A DNA stretch of 64,000 bases from Corylus avellana (taxonomy: Eukaryota; Streptophyta; Magnoliopsida; Fagales; Betulaceae): positions 32,501,235-32,565,234 of the forward strand of contig NC_081544.1 of the NCBI RefSeq assembly GCF_901000735.1, written 5' to 3'. The position numbers and the translations under genes were made by a program. Position 1 is the first letter of the stretch; each line of letters starts with the position of its first letter. Below are positions 1-12,622 of the stretch, in pieces. A model generated the notes under the pieces. The model was not told the DNA's origin. It ran no database searches and saw only the letters and a list, made by a program, of their open reading frames with translations.

Positions 1-845
1 CATTTTTTCTTCCCTACCACAGTTACTACCTTGATACTCACATAAAATCCAGTGTGCTCGGTGTGTCACTTTTTTGTTTTTTTGTTTTTTCTCGTGCTAT
101 GTGGTTTTGGGTGTTCAAGTTTTTGGTCTTTATTTATGATTTGTACAGAACCTGTTATATAGTCCCTAGTCATTCAGAGTGTAAGTATATATCGGCAGCT
201 CGCCTGTATCCCACCTAGGATATATGACGAAAGACACAGGAAAGAGGAGAAAAAAAAAAAAAAAAGTAAAGGAGAATTAACCAGTTGAAATGGATTCCTA
301 TATGTTGTTTTTGGGTGTGCAAAGGGTATAGAATAAGGCCTTATTTTTTATTTATTTCCCCCTGATTTCTGATGTAATGAAACTTAGTATGAATGGATTG
401 CAAGTGTTTTCTGGTTTTGGTGTGCACATACCTCTTCTTGGCTATTTTTCTTCCTTAGATCAATGCAGTACCATGTATATATCTACACGAAATTGTAATA
501 GAATGTGAGAATTCTGCAGCAGGAAGCACCAGACACATGCATACAAGGAAGCATCAAATACAAGTTTCAAATATAACCTCCCTTTCCCTTACGTTTCTTG
601 CAAAGAACAAGAGAAAGGAAAAGAAAATGCCATGAGATGTTTGAGGTAGGAAGCCATAGTCTACCACATCATCTCATTTCTCCCAAAGAACCAGAGAGAG
701 TATCAAATCAGAGAATTCATCCAAAGAAAGAAGCAGAGATTGGAGACTACGAAACTGAAGAGAGGAGGAAATGGAATGCCTTACTTACAGAGGGTATAGA
801 GTGCGTGCCTTCAATTCTGGTCTGGCTGTGGAATTGGAGTGAAGA

Positions 846-882
<37 letters not shown>

Positions 883-2133
883 CTTCTCTTTGAGTTTTCT
901 GCCGAGGAGGAAAGTCAATTGAAGAAGGTTTAAAAAACGTAGCTATTGGGGAAGATCAACCCACGGTGGGTGAGGGTAAGTGGAGGACAAGTATAATTAT
1001 GACGAAAGCAAAAGCAATTGGTAAAAGTGGGAGGGAACTCTCTACAAAATAAAGCGCACTCATTTGCCGTCAACTTTCTCGAGGGAAGCTACTCTTTATT
1101 ACTCTTTTAACGCTATTTTTGCCATGCAAAATGGTTTGACCCTTGCTGATAAGACCATCAACTGAGCATTGCAGCACACTGCAATCATGATTTGCCCACA
1201 TGAACAAACAAATAAAATACAAAACAAAGCAAACATCTTCATTATTTGCCTTCTAAGTTCTAATCCACATAAAAGAAAAGAAAAAAAAAATCACAACCTT
1301 CCTTTCCTAGTACTCCCACCCAAGTTACCCAACCCATGTCCCAATCATCCAAGACCCAAACCACTAACACCACTTCAAGAATTGGTAGAGGTGCCCCTAT
1401 CAATCATCGCCGTTTGGTGAGGTAAAATATGCCGTTTAGTGTAATGGAGCCTAGTTTGTTCTTTCGTAAAAAGCTTGGGATCAATTGTTGGGTATAAAGA
1501 GTGCATTAGGAGGGTTTAAGAGGTTGTCACTGTGAGAAGCCTGTGTGGTTATGTTATGTTATGTGTAATGGTTTTTTATTTGCTCTTTTTATATTGAATA
1601 GACAAAAAAAAAAAAAATTAAAAAAAAAAAATCAAATAATTGATGGATTATGTGCATAAATTGAGTGCTGAGGCAAGACAAGATTTAAATATTACGATAA
1701 ATTAACACATATTTTAAAATATTAACCCAATAGAAAAAGGACGAATTTAGTGATTTAATTATTAAGGTGGCATGATATGTGTTTGCCTTGTCTTAATGGA
1801 TACCATCGTGGCATACTCAAAACATTTTAAAATGGAATCAATCTGCCAGGCTTTATAAGAACGTACCAAAAACCTGTTTTAAGTTATCATTATTCCACTA
1901 TTGATTACAAGATATATAGAAGTTTAACTAGCATGGGCAACAAGCGCATGACAGAACATTGTGCTTCTCGATAAAGAATCTACAATTATATTGACTGATT
2001 TTCGCAAGGATCATCTAAATTAGAAACCATCGAATTTTATGGTTACTATAAATGATATAGCAAAGACGGATAAAATGGCCAGAAAGGAAAAGGGGGAGAA
2101 TGTTAAAAGTTCAAAAATGGTTACACTTTCTCT
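1..2133. other. Intergenic, no gene recognised
   Basis: I see no convincing coding exon. The first ~500 bases are T-rich and could be the 3' UTR or flank of a gene outside the window, but nothing proves it. A pure CT microsatellite lies at about 850-878. Poly-A-like runs occur at 250-265 and 1605-1630. The short reading frames here have no recognisable domain and run through the CT repeat. Confidence 0.5.
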
Positions 2134-5100
2134 TCACATGGGCTTTCTCTTCTTCTGCGATCTCTGCAACTTCCTCCACTTGAGGTAGATCTGGTATGAC
2201 AGCCCAGAGAACACCATGGCAACGCACCCCCATTGCTTTGGTGACAGGGGATTGCCGCTCAGCAGTGAAGAAACCACGATGCTCACAAACTTGCGGGTGG
2301 TGGTGATGGTGGTATTAGCAAGGGAGCCAAATCGGCTTATGGTAAGGAATATGAAATTCTGGCCCACTGCCCCACAAAGACAATAGAGGAAAATGTCCCA
2401 TGCTGCCTCCGGATGCTGCTTGCAAAACTGGACCGCCTCGAATCCGATACCATGTGGCCAGCCAAACATGTAGATTAGGTTGTAAATGGTGCCCCATAAG
2501 TTCATTCCCAGCATAATATCCCAGGCACTTGTTTTTGGGTACCTAAGTCAGAGAAACCAATACAATTGAGAATTATCTTTATACCTTTTCAGATTGATTT
2601 GGTAAGCAAATGAGATAGCCTCAGTAATAGAAGTCAATTTGCACACTCCACGGAATAAAGGTGAAAACGAGGTGCATACTGCAGGAATTTCAGATCTGAC
2701 GAGCAAACAACTGAAATATATTGAATGCTTCAAGTTGAAAGACACGCGAGTTCTATGAGATCATCTACCTAATTAAGCCTCAAATAAACCCCATCTTAGT
2801 TTCTTTTCCTATGCCAAATTATCGACTCATGTTCAACAAGTGGCTGTTTAAGGTGAACAGAACAATAGGTAGAAGAGCCAAGAGGGATGAAAGCCAACTT
2901 CTTGGCCAAAAAGTGAACTGGGAATTAGTGGTCTGGACCTACAATATGTAGGTAATTTTCTTTTGAGATTGGTTTATATTATTGTGATTTTGCTTAAAGA
3001 TTTATTAACATCAATTTATCATGTTGAAGTAGACTTAAACCTTAAATTTTGTTAATTACAGGTAGAAGACAAAATGATAGAAATATAAGTAGCGCTCTAG
3101 TCATTTTGCTAACATTTCTATAGCAAATGACAGCCTTTTCACAAATTAATCAAGTTCTTACTTGGCAGGGAGGTACATAGATTTGGCCTTGAAAATTACC
3201 AACACATTGCTTTTCCAGTTAAATTACTTCTTTTTTTTTTTAATTATTATTATTGCTTTTTTCTTTGGTTGCTTATTGACTTTTACACCGGAAGAAAAAA
3301 ATGAGAAAATGCAACAGTAAAATTACAATATCATATACAACCAATTGGTTGTACCTTGACAACGAATCAAATCAAAATTGGAGAAAAGGTTTTTCTTAAC
3401 ATACCTTGCAGTTATTGAATCCTGAGTAGCATTTGTAAATCCATCAAATGCCAGGTTTAGGGAACATAGTCCATATCCAAGAGGCGCATTCGGATGTGCC
3501 AGCTTGCTAATAGTCTTTGAACTAGTCTGAAATCAACCCATTAATAGATGAGACAAACAATAATAATCAGACAATCATTAACTCTTCCAAAGATGTCCTA
3601 AAACCTAAGCATGAAAAATTTAAGAAGGAAAAAAATAGTTGTTTTTAGCATAGGTATAATCATTACCTTTAAGAGTGCGAATGTAGATACTCCTCCAGCA
3701 ACAAGAAAAGTACAAAGATACTCAGGAAGCGTGTATCTTATACCATAAACTAAAGTACCCATCAGCATTACTGCATATAAGTACGATATAACCATTAGTT
3801 ATTCATACAGCATGGAAATATTAACCTCCTTGTACAAATAATCCACCCTCAATGGAACAAATAAACACTGCAAGAATAAATTCCTATGATATGTCACAAA
3901 ATAAGAGGATCCACCTTGTGTGTACAATTATCTAACAGGAATGGGTATCAAGACTCAGTTTTTCATTAAACTAATGTGATTGATATCACCTCCAAGTTGC
4001 AGGAGAGTGAAGGGAAAGGATTTTGCTTTAGAACAGCATCATTGAGTACTTAATAAACTATCCAAAAGCACATGCATGATATTCATTATAGATCAGCTAA
4101 TTTATGTGAATTGGAAACGAAAGAGCAAACTAAATAAAAAACTCAAACTAAGGTCACAAGATTTTGATAAAGGGGCCACCTCTTTCCAAATAAGGCATGA
4201 AATTCCACAGTATTCAGCACTATTTGGTATACAGCATGGTTTGGATTAACTACTTTTGCCACTTCAAGGCCTTAAAAAGTGTTAGGTGAAGGTGTCCAAA
4301 CAAATCCCTAGGCCATAAACCTCATCTAAGTAGGAGAAATCACGGCATAAGTAATATTCTCCATCTTCCAAATTTTCCAAGGAACAATGACAGCACTAAC
4401 ATAATAAAAACCATTCTTTTCAAAAAGACTTTTAATATATCAAGTTCTATTTGGTATACTAGCTGAGCTCCAAATTTCTCTATTCCTTTCACCCAAGGTA
4501 TCTATCTCATCAAACAAGAGGCCTTTAATCTAAGGAAGACAGAATATATACAGTTCATTAAGTCCTCTAATGGCAATCTTTCTTCCAACCAAAAGAAAAA
4601 TAACAATCCTTCTCTTTCCTTTACAAGTTATAAACAGAAGGATTGAGGGACACATAGAATACAGTTTCACCAGTAAAACCACGCATAACATGCAGCATGC
4701 TTGTTTCAATTCAGCCTGTATAAACTTGTAAATGTCTCACCTGGAATCATTTTTGAGGATTTTGCCAGGACCTACAATTAATTAACAAAAACATCAATAT
4801 TTACAGCAATAATCAAGAAATATGCATTTCAAGATACAATGATCAACTAATATTGCCACTGCTAAGTAGTATGAAAGCAAATAAAATTGAGAAATTCAAA
4901 ACACTGATAGATTCAAAGAAACCAACAGCACATGTGGATGGTTGAGACTACCGATAACCCTTTCTTCCAAACATGAGAAAACCGTCGAATAAAGAGAAAA
5001 ATACCTGAGCCGGGTAGCTGATGTACTTCAATGCTTCAATTCCCATAGCTGGACCAATTGTGTTGGTAATGCCAGCACTCCAGTATGTCCACCAAGGAGC

Positions 5101-6057
5101 ACCGCCACTACTACCACTGGACCAAAGCTTTATCACTGTTCAAAACACAGGATAACAATGAAATTATATCTTCCATATATGCACTTCCTACAAGTAACAT
5201 CTTAGCAAACAATAAACCCAAAAAATTAAGGTAAAGTGGAACTCACTTATATATGACCAGATTAAACATACTACATTCTGCGCCAAATTAAGGAATGAAA
5301 GGTGTTCGAACCTCTTCCCATCTGGACCGAATCGCTTGGTAGACCTATAATAGTGAGAAAAAAATTATACATTTTGGTGTATATATCATTGGTGGCAATC
5401 ATATTGAAAAGTCCCAGTAAACTGTGTCGCAGAAGCATATACTAAATAAGCGTTTTATTAGAGCAATGCAGATTAAGAATCTCAAATAAAAAGTTTTAAG
5501 AACCAAAATTAGGAACTTTTTATGTTCGGCATTGATTAAAAAAAAAAGCCTTAGAAGAAACTTCGTTCAAATCACGCGATTGCTGTACAAGCATAAATTT
5601 TAAGGCACAAATTTTTTACTGTAATTGCCTGTGAATGCAGGAAACTAAAATCCGAGCGTCGCTAGCCTTAATTAATAAGATTGTATAGAATTCGATAAAG
5701 AAAATCACATTTTGCGCATCAGTTAATTTAAACTCTATAAGTAGCTCTAAATCTATGCGAAATTGAATTCAACCTCAACACCATAACAATTACTACCCCT
5801 AAAATCACAATGAGCACCGCGTGATCTGGACGATCTCCAAACACAATGTCACTTGCGCTCACCCGGTTTTCTATAAGGGATCGGCTCAGCAATATATAAT
5901 CAAAGCAAAATTTCCGTAAAAAAAAAAGAAAAAGAAAGAAACAAGAGACTTACAGAGTTTCCTGAAGAACACCTTGATAGATATAGGCAGACCAAATGCC
6001 AGCAACGCAAAAGCCCAACACTAGTACACGGCGGAGTCCGGCGCCGTGAGCTTCCAT
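2134..6057 (-). CDS. UTR3: UDP-galactose/UDP-glucose transporter, UTR3/SLC35B1 type
   Basis: Seven exons on the minus strand join in frame to a 332-aa protein: 5954-6057, 5247-5344, 5005-5135, 4741-4771, 3667-3770, 3405-3526 and 2134-2542 (999 nt with stop, all GT-AG). The product starts MEAHGAGLRRVLVLGFCVAG and contains the family segments TNTIGPAMGIEALKYISYPAQ, VMLMGTLVYGIRYTLPEY, LNLAFDGFTNATQDS and NTTITTTRKFVSIVVSS. Length and sequence match Arabidopsis UTR3 closely. The family (SLC35B1, many membrane spans) exchanges UDP-glucose/UDP-galactose across the ER membrane and supports glycoprotein folding. The tail ends KKRKPM, with lysines at -3 and -5 from the end, the pattern of a KxKxx ER-retrieval signal. 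Exon 4 is only 31 nt. The start was chosen because it is the first ATG and matches the family N terminus. UTR1 is the other possible assignment. Confidence 0.95.
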
Positions 6058-8869
6058 TTACTGTCGCCGGAGACCACTCAGATCCGGCGGATTTTCCTTT
6101 TAATTTTTTTTTTAAAAAAATAATTTTCAATGATAAATTAGAGACAAAGGAGAAGAATGCGCGAGAGATCAGAAGCAAAGTGCGGGGATAGTGAAAAAGG
6201 AACAATGCAAAATTGGAAATAAATGTGAACGAAGACGTTGATATAACGAGAAGTGGGAGCGCGAAGCTACGTAGAATTTCCACGTGGACGTTTGTTATTG
6301 GTTTGGTGACTCTGGCTGGCGTTTCTCATTGGCTGCACAAACGCGGAGCTCTCTTTCTGGTGCAACGACCACTATTCGGCTCGCCAATTGGACTGCCACT
6401 GTAATATATAAATAAACAAATAAATATATTATTATATATATAATACAACACATGGAAATATCTTCGAAAACTTGTAAACAACGGTTATCCAAAATTTCCA
6501 TTATTAACGCATTTTATCACGGTGGAACTACATGACCCTTCCTTTGTCATGTTTTTCTAAAAAATTCTATAAAATTTCTTTAAAATTTTTTAATTTTACC
6601 CCTTCAAACTTCAAATATTAATTCTGCCCCTGCACTTTGACTAATGACCTTAATGGATATACGATTGTAAAACTCAAAGCCTCTTCCCTTCCCTTCCCAA
6701 GGCTTCTTAATTGTCATATACTTCTCAAAAAATTTCTTAACGAGTAACATGTTTTTATTTTATTTAATTAGTATAAATAAAACATACTTTATTCTAATTA
6801 GGTCCCTTTATTTCACTCATTTTAAAATAGCATTACTCGCTTCAAGAGCAAAACTTGTATGTAGGATTTACTCAACGAATTTAATGGTGAATTAAATTTA
6901 AAAAAGAAGATGACATATTGATATTGCAATCTAATCCAAATCGTTGTAATTCATGTTCAACCTTGTATGTCTTTTTGATTAATTCCAGTTATCCCATTTC
7001 CTACGTGGTGTTCTTATGTCATTGTTACTGACCAATCACTCTGACTTTGCAGAGAAAAGGTCGTTGAGAGAATCCCCCGGACCAGGGGCACCTCTTTTGG
7101 TGTCCATATTTAGGAGAATTTGGAAAGAAAACTGAGGATTTTGACTATGGATTACAAGCGTCCATGTGGATTACCATGGAATCTTTTATTATTTTAGAGA
7201 ATATATATCATCTAAATAAAACTACATATACATCTTTACATATATTTAAAAATCTTTATAAACCAATTAAAATTCAATTGGTAATTTTAGACTCTTCGGA
7301 AACCTTATTTACAATCAAATTTACTAAATATCTTTGTTGTCTTATAATTAATTATTATTTAGGTTTTTCCTCTTCTAATTTCGTTGTGTATGTACAATAA
7401 AAGCATGACTATAATGAAGATTATTTAATTTAATTGCCTCTTTTATCTACTTTTTGTCAAGAAGGTCTTTTCTTTTCTTTTTTTTATTTTAAGTAAACTT
7501 TCATTATTCCATTTAAAATAATTCAAATCACGCAACAATCAGCAGTAGCAACATCATTAAGGAATATAGGGTACTTTTCCATTGAAAGATCGATGTCTTC
7601 ACGCTTAATTATGATCAGAGCATCCAGAACCTGATTGATAGTCAAAGTCAAAGAGGTGTTTTGTGACATGTATGATTGATCAAGCTTCGATCGAGGGTGT
7701 GATTAGGGCTTTCTGTGACATGTTCAATTGAACAATACTTGATCTCGATTGATCAAGACGTTCTGGTAGTGACTTACCACACCCATGCCCAAAGCCACCA
7801 AAACCCCTAATTTTTCTTATTCTTACACCACGCTTCATCAACCCAACAACACCATTCCACTTGAACCTGAAATCCTCTCATTTTTCAGGAGGACTAGAAG
7901 AATACTAAGAGAGCACCTAATATTTTTTTTTGCATAATATTCACTAATAATTATAACATACCAAAGTGGACCACGTGGAGATGTTTTCTCAGTCAAACAA
8001 ACTACATCCTAAGTCAATCGTCATGGCACAAATTTGGAATTTTAAGACTTAAAATCTAAAATTCTAATGTTCAAGCGCCTATGATCCTCATGATACTCTA
8101 TCTAATTATACTAAAATATGTCTTTATTTTATTTATTTTTATTGTTTTATCACAAACCTCTAATTTCTAATTTCTAATTTTTATTATTTTATTACTTGAA
8201 TTGCTACACAAGTAATTGATGAGGTTGAAATATTCTTAATCTTCTAGTTTTGGAGAAAAAATTAGACTATAGTTGTCTTTAATATGATGTAAGACTTTGT
8301 GTCATCTACTAACAAAGACAACAAATTCAGAATTTAGTTTTTTTATTATCGTATATATCTTCAAGCAAATCTTAAACTTTTATGTTTTAATCTGGAGTAA
8401 GAGTATAGTTAATTGAAATTACAGTAACAAACACTATTTACCGCTCGTTACAACTTATAATAAACCTGATTATAGTCGATTATTTAATTTTCTTTGCTCT
8501 GTACGCGACAAATTAATTAAATTTTGTGTCCAATAATTTGTTTTGTTCAAGGTAGAAGAAGTCAGTCGCTAGGTTGCCGTGAAGGATGGGCCTAGTCAAG
8601 TCAACTCGTCTTCCCAGAAAAAGACCATGGAAGTAGAACCACTCTAGCATTGCCACGTACTATGCTCTAGCAATCTGTATTGCGTGTATCCTGCGTTTCT
8701 TCACATGAATTTTGCAAACATCAGTGGGAACCACAACAACCAAAAGTTCAAAACTCATATACGGCTGTTGCAGCATACACGGTGGCAGACGAATTGTTAT
8801 GTCACGAGCATGACCAGCGTTTCAGTAAAAGGGTATACTTGTGAGAATTTTGGTCCCAGATTGGTATAT
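6058..8869. other. Intergenic, UTR3 promoter side and AT-rich spacer
   Basis: The first few hundred bases upstream of the UTR3 start should hold its 5' UTR and promoter; no clear TATA box stands out. The rest is AT-rich with no recognisable exon or element. Short reading frames here have no domain. Confidence 0.4.
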
Positions 8870-9436
8870 GCTGCGGTACAATGTCGCTTTTTGTGACCAC
8901 CAGAAAAATATGTGTTAAAGGGTTTGATGTCTAAGTTTATAAGATAATTGAGTTTTTTTTATTTTATTTGTTTAACATTAATTGATTTTAGGTTGAATGA
9001 CTCCTCACGATTCAATAAATGGTATCAAAGCCATAAAGTCATGGGATTGAGTCGTCGTAGCCTCATTGTGAGGGAGAGATTGTTGGAAGTTGGGAGTTGA
9101 GACACAATGTCACTATTTGTGACCGCTCTAAAAACATGCTTATTAGGTGTTGTTAAAATAATGGTTAAGTAATTAAATTTATCTTTTTTTATCAGCTTAA
9201 GCTTTTGGGATGAATGGTAGTTTAATATGATATCAGAACTAAAGGTCCTGATATCGAATCTTGACTCCATCAATTCACTGTCAATTTCAATTAAATATAA
9301 CACATGTTAGTTTAAGCTTTTGGGATGAATGTTAGTTTAACAAGTGTGATGTCAAAGTCTATAAAATACTTGAGTTTGTTTCCCTTAACACCAATTGGTT
9401 TTAGATAGAATGACAACTCACGATCCGACAATGTAA
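8870..9436. repeat. Decayed LTR/TRIM-like retroelement
   Basis: Two diverged copies of one sequence lie at about 8915-9017 (gtttgatgtctaagtttata...) and 9345-9436 (gtgatgtcaaagtctataaa...), both ending in a tgaatgact/agaatgacaactcacgat motif. Directly after the first is tggtatcaaagcc at 9018-9030, which resembles the methionine-tRNA primer-binding site of plant LTR elements. An internal stretch near 9107 (tgtcactatttgtgaccgc) also resembles 8881-8900. I read this as a small, non-coding LTR relic; its boundaries are approximate. Confidence 0.45.
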
Positions 9437-9600
9437 ATTATTTTGGGTGTTTTATTGATGTCATGATGAGCTGGATCAGACAATAGCTTGACTATGCCTA
9501 CGGTTTTCACCGTCGAGGCTCATCCTATCATTGTTTTTCAGCTAGTGTTATTAGTATTATGCCTAAATGAAATAGTTACTTTGATGTTGCCTTTTTTGCT

Positions 9601-9604
<4 letters not shown>

Positions 9605-9637
<33 letters not shown>
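9605..9637. repeat. (AT)n microsatellite
   Basis: Uninterrupted AT dinucleotide run of about 16 units, with a shorter AT run following near 9690-9705. Confidence 0.95.
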
Positions 9638-9638
<1 letters not shown>

Positions 9639-9743
9639 TTGTGCCGGCCTTATTTCGTATGACTTTTATTTGTTTTTTCACTAAACTTTTATATATATAT
9701 ATATAAAAGTTCAGTAGCCAAACTTAATTAGAACCAAGATCTA

Positions 9744-11049
9744 GGCTTTGTTTGGCAACAGCCTTGGCCCAGACACTGTTCAGTGTCTGGGTCAAGGCAC
9801 GACTTTTGGTGTAAAAATTTACCAATTTTTTCCTATTTTAACCCTACTTCTTCCAGATTGAAACACGACCGTGTTATGGAATTTCCCACACTGAAATTCC
9901 CCTCCTGCAGTCACCCAAGCGAGACGTCTCCCTTCCCTCTGATCACTATTGCCATTACCATGAAACGTTCAGTCGAAGGCGTTTTCGCCGTCACCGCCGC
10001 CGTCGCCAAGAAGCCAGTCTTCCTTACCAAAGCCCAGCGCGAAGAATTGGCCCTCAAACGCCGTCAACAAGAAGCCGATCAACTCCACCATCGCCGTCAA
10101 GAGCTCCTCTCCTCCCTAGGCCGCCCCTCTGACGTCTCCGCCTCTACTTCCAATCATGACGCCAAGCCCTCCGATTCAGACCGCGACAGGGACCGCGACC
10201 GTGACCGTGAGTTTGAGCGGCGGAGCCATCACGAGAGGGATCGCGAAGAGGAGGCTAGGGCTCGCGAGCGTGAGCGTGCACGCTTAAAGAAATTGGCGGA
10301 GCGAGAGCGTGACAAGAAGCTGGATGCCATCAAGGAGCAGTACCTGGGGTTGAAGAAGCCCAAGAAGCGGGTCATCAAACCGAGCGAGAAATTCCATTTC
10401 TCTTTCGATTGGGAGAACACGGAGGACACCTCCCGCGACATGAACGCTCTCTACCAAAACCCTCACGAGGCCCAGCTCTTGTTCGGACAGGGCTTCTGTG
10501 CCGGAATGGACCGCCACGAGCAGAAGAAGCTAGCCGCCAAGAATGAGAAGGAGATGCGGGAGGAGATTCGCCGGAAGGATGGCGTGGAGGAGAGGCCCGA
10601 AGAGGCGACGGCGCGGGGTTGTTGCGGCCGGCTGGGCAGGGGCGGTGGGCCATGCGGTGGGCTGGGCGGCATTGGATTTCTGAAGCCAGTTGGGGGAGGA
10701 TCGGGCTGGGCGTGGGTGGCAGGTTGCGCTGGTGGGTGGGCATCGCCGGAGTCGCAGATCTATCGCCGGTGGCGATATCTTTCAGTGGGTTCCATCCTAG
10801 GGTGGGCCACCGTGGGTGGGTGCGTCTCCGTTCTGGTACAGTGGACGGTCATGGCTTCGCTGAGAGCTGAGGTTGGGGTGCGGGGGAGAGAGAGAAGTCT
10901 GCTGTGGGAGAGAGAGAAGTGTGTCGTGGGAGAGGATAAGGGCATGCGTGGGTGAGTGGGTGATAGTGAAGGGTAATAGTGTAATTTCACATCAAGAAAA
11001 AGGCTTCAACAGTATTTAGGCTGGGCCATCCCTTTTGCCAAACAACCCC
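9744..11049. mobile_element. Pack-type PIF/Harbinger-like element carrying a helicase gene fragment
   Basis: The left end reads GGCTTTGTTTGGCAAC; the right end, reverse complemented, reads GGGGTTGTTTGGCAAA. The 13-bp termini share TTGTTTGGC, and further inside both ends share TGGCCCAG and ACTGTT blocks. The element is flanked on both sides by CTA (9741-9743 and 11050-11052), a 3-bp target duplication, as expected for PIF/Harbinger or Tourist elements. The 1.3-kb interior has no transposase but carries the 5' part of an RH21-like helicase gene plus a GC-rich segment of unknown origin. I infer a non-autonomous element that captured host gene sequence. Confidence 0.75.
9960..10955 (+). pseudogene. 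RH21: Truncated N-terminal fragment of PRP28/RH21 DEAD-box helicase
   Basis: An open frame of 331 codons begins at the ATG at 9960 ([14 protein letters not shown]). Residues 1-216 (to about 10607) match the N-terminal region of plant RH21, the PRP28/U5-100K spliceosomal helicase: [16 protein letters not shown], an RD/RE-rich charged region, [36 protein letters not shown] and [12 protein letters not shown]. Homology stops abruptly at RPEEA. The remaining 115 residues ([14 protein letters not shown]...) are Gly/Trp-rich read-through of GC-rich DNA. Every helicase motif is missing (Walker A, DEAD, SAT, HRIGR), so it cannot unwind RNA. The fragment sits wholly inside a TIR-flanked element, which explains both its presence and its truncation. 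The frame is intact, so a small protein could still be made. Confidence 0.85.
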
Positions 11050-11052
11050 CTA

Positions 11053-12622
11053 AAGACTAGAGGTGGAATAAAAGAGAATGTTTCCAATAAAAGAAATGGC
11101 AGATGAACTTGTAAAAAGTTAAAAGGTCAAATTATTAGATGCTTGCCCTGTAAAAGAAAGGGCAATACTGCCCCCCATCTGGAGCTCAGTCGTCGGACTT
11201 AAATGTCTTTTACGGTTAAAACTTTAGCAAAATGGATCCACTTTGGGGGTCCAGTTCTGCACCTCTCTGTGCACCCTATCTTGTCAAGACACTCACCCAC
11301 GTGTCCAATCAATCTCAATCTTCCAAAATGATTTCTCCACAGAATCTATCTACCTTTCCTCTCATATCACACTTTATTCATTCATTTAACTATTATCCAA
11401 AAAATACAAGAAAATCATTTAGAAAGTATACCCACGCAAAGACCTGTTCAGACCTAGCCTTGTTTCTGGTCTGTTATTTAAGGCCCTGTGTGTGAATCTG
11501 AATTGCTCATGCAAAGACGGCTTACCTTTTCTTTGCTTAGCTCACCATGACGCTGCCCTTTTCCTTCCCAAAATATCCCCATACAGTTTTTGTTATTATT
11601 TATTTATTTATTATTACAATGTGAAAACAAAGCACTGAAAGATATATCACTAAATAACATAAATACTTTTAAAATTAAACGGTTTAGTCAACGGTATTGT
11701 CGTTTAAAATAAATTAAGGGATCGAATAATATCGGTGGACATAGACCGAGCCACAAAAAAAAAATCAAGATCGATAGAGATAGTTTTGTATTATTTATTA
11801 TTTCTTTTTCTCTCTGACCTTAAAATAATAATAATAATAATAATAAAAAATCTCTAACCAATCTTACTTATATTGTCAAAACTTTCAATTTTCCGAGGGT
11901 AGTTACTATAGATACAGTTAGAGTAATTTTAACTAAATATAATAAATGACAAAGTGTTAATATATTTAATTTAATAAATTGGTTCACGTAAAATTTCGTT
12001 AAGTCAACTAACAGTTAACTGATAGAAGGATTAATTTAATTTATTATCAAAATCATATAAACTTTCTGTAATAAAAATTAAACCTAATAAAAAAAAAATT
12101 ATAAAACTTCATAGAGTATTTAGTATTTAATCCTAATCTTTGTCAAAGTTGGTACAAGTTGACACGAAGACAGCAGTAAGGGGCATTCAAGCGAATTCAC
12201 CCACCAAATCATCAATGGTGATGCACACGTCATCGCTGAGTATTGTATTGAGCAAGCCCCCACGCGCTTCGCGATATATAGAAAGCAAATTAGACTTTTT
12301 CTTTCTCTGCGTTTTCTCCACACTTTCCTTCCCTTGCCCTTTCCGTCTACTCCTCCTCCTCCTCCTCCACTTCCTCCTCATAATGATTCTTCTTCAGAAA
12401 GAAAACCCATTTTCTAATTTAGTCACAGTTGAGTTTTGAGTAACTTCGGTGAAGTTTAGTGGCAGACCAAATATCTTCACTTGAAGACGCACGAGTCTCA
12501 AACTTGCTGTTTCATTTTTTCTTTTCCTTTTTCCTTGCGAGGATTCAGAATTCATGTTTATTTGCTGATTATTAGCATCGAAGAGAACGCGTCGTAAAGA
12601 CAGTTTATTTGGAGAAGATCCA
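11053..12622. promoter_or_regulatory. Promoter and 5' leader of the PBL2/3-like kinase gene
   Basis: The distal part is AT-rich spacer. A G-box core (CACGTG) occurs at about 11298-11303 and TC-rich leader-like sequence from about 12296 to 12380. Two short upstream reading frames precede the main ATG: one starting in the ataatgattc stretch near 12382 and ending TGA at about 12437, and a four-codon one near 12554. Transcription start is not determined. Confidence 0.45.

Noticed and set aside
598..933. Plus-strand frame starting at a TTG and ending after a CT repeat
   Set aside because: No ATG start at that position, low-complexity Ser/Leu run from the microsatellite, no domain.
10229..10990. 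Several open frames on the minus strand opposite the helicase fragment
   Set aside because: They arise from GC-rich, codon-biased sequence on the other strand and have no family resemblance.
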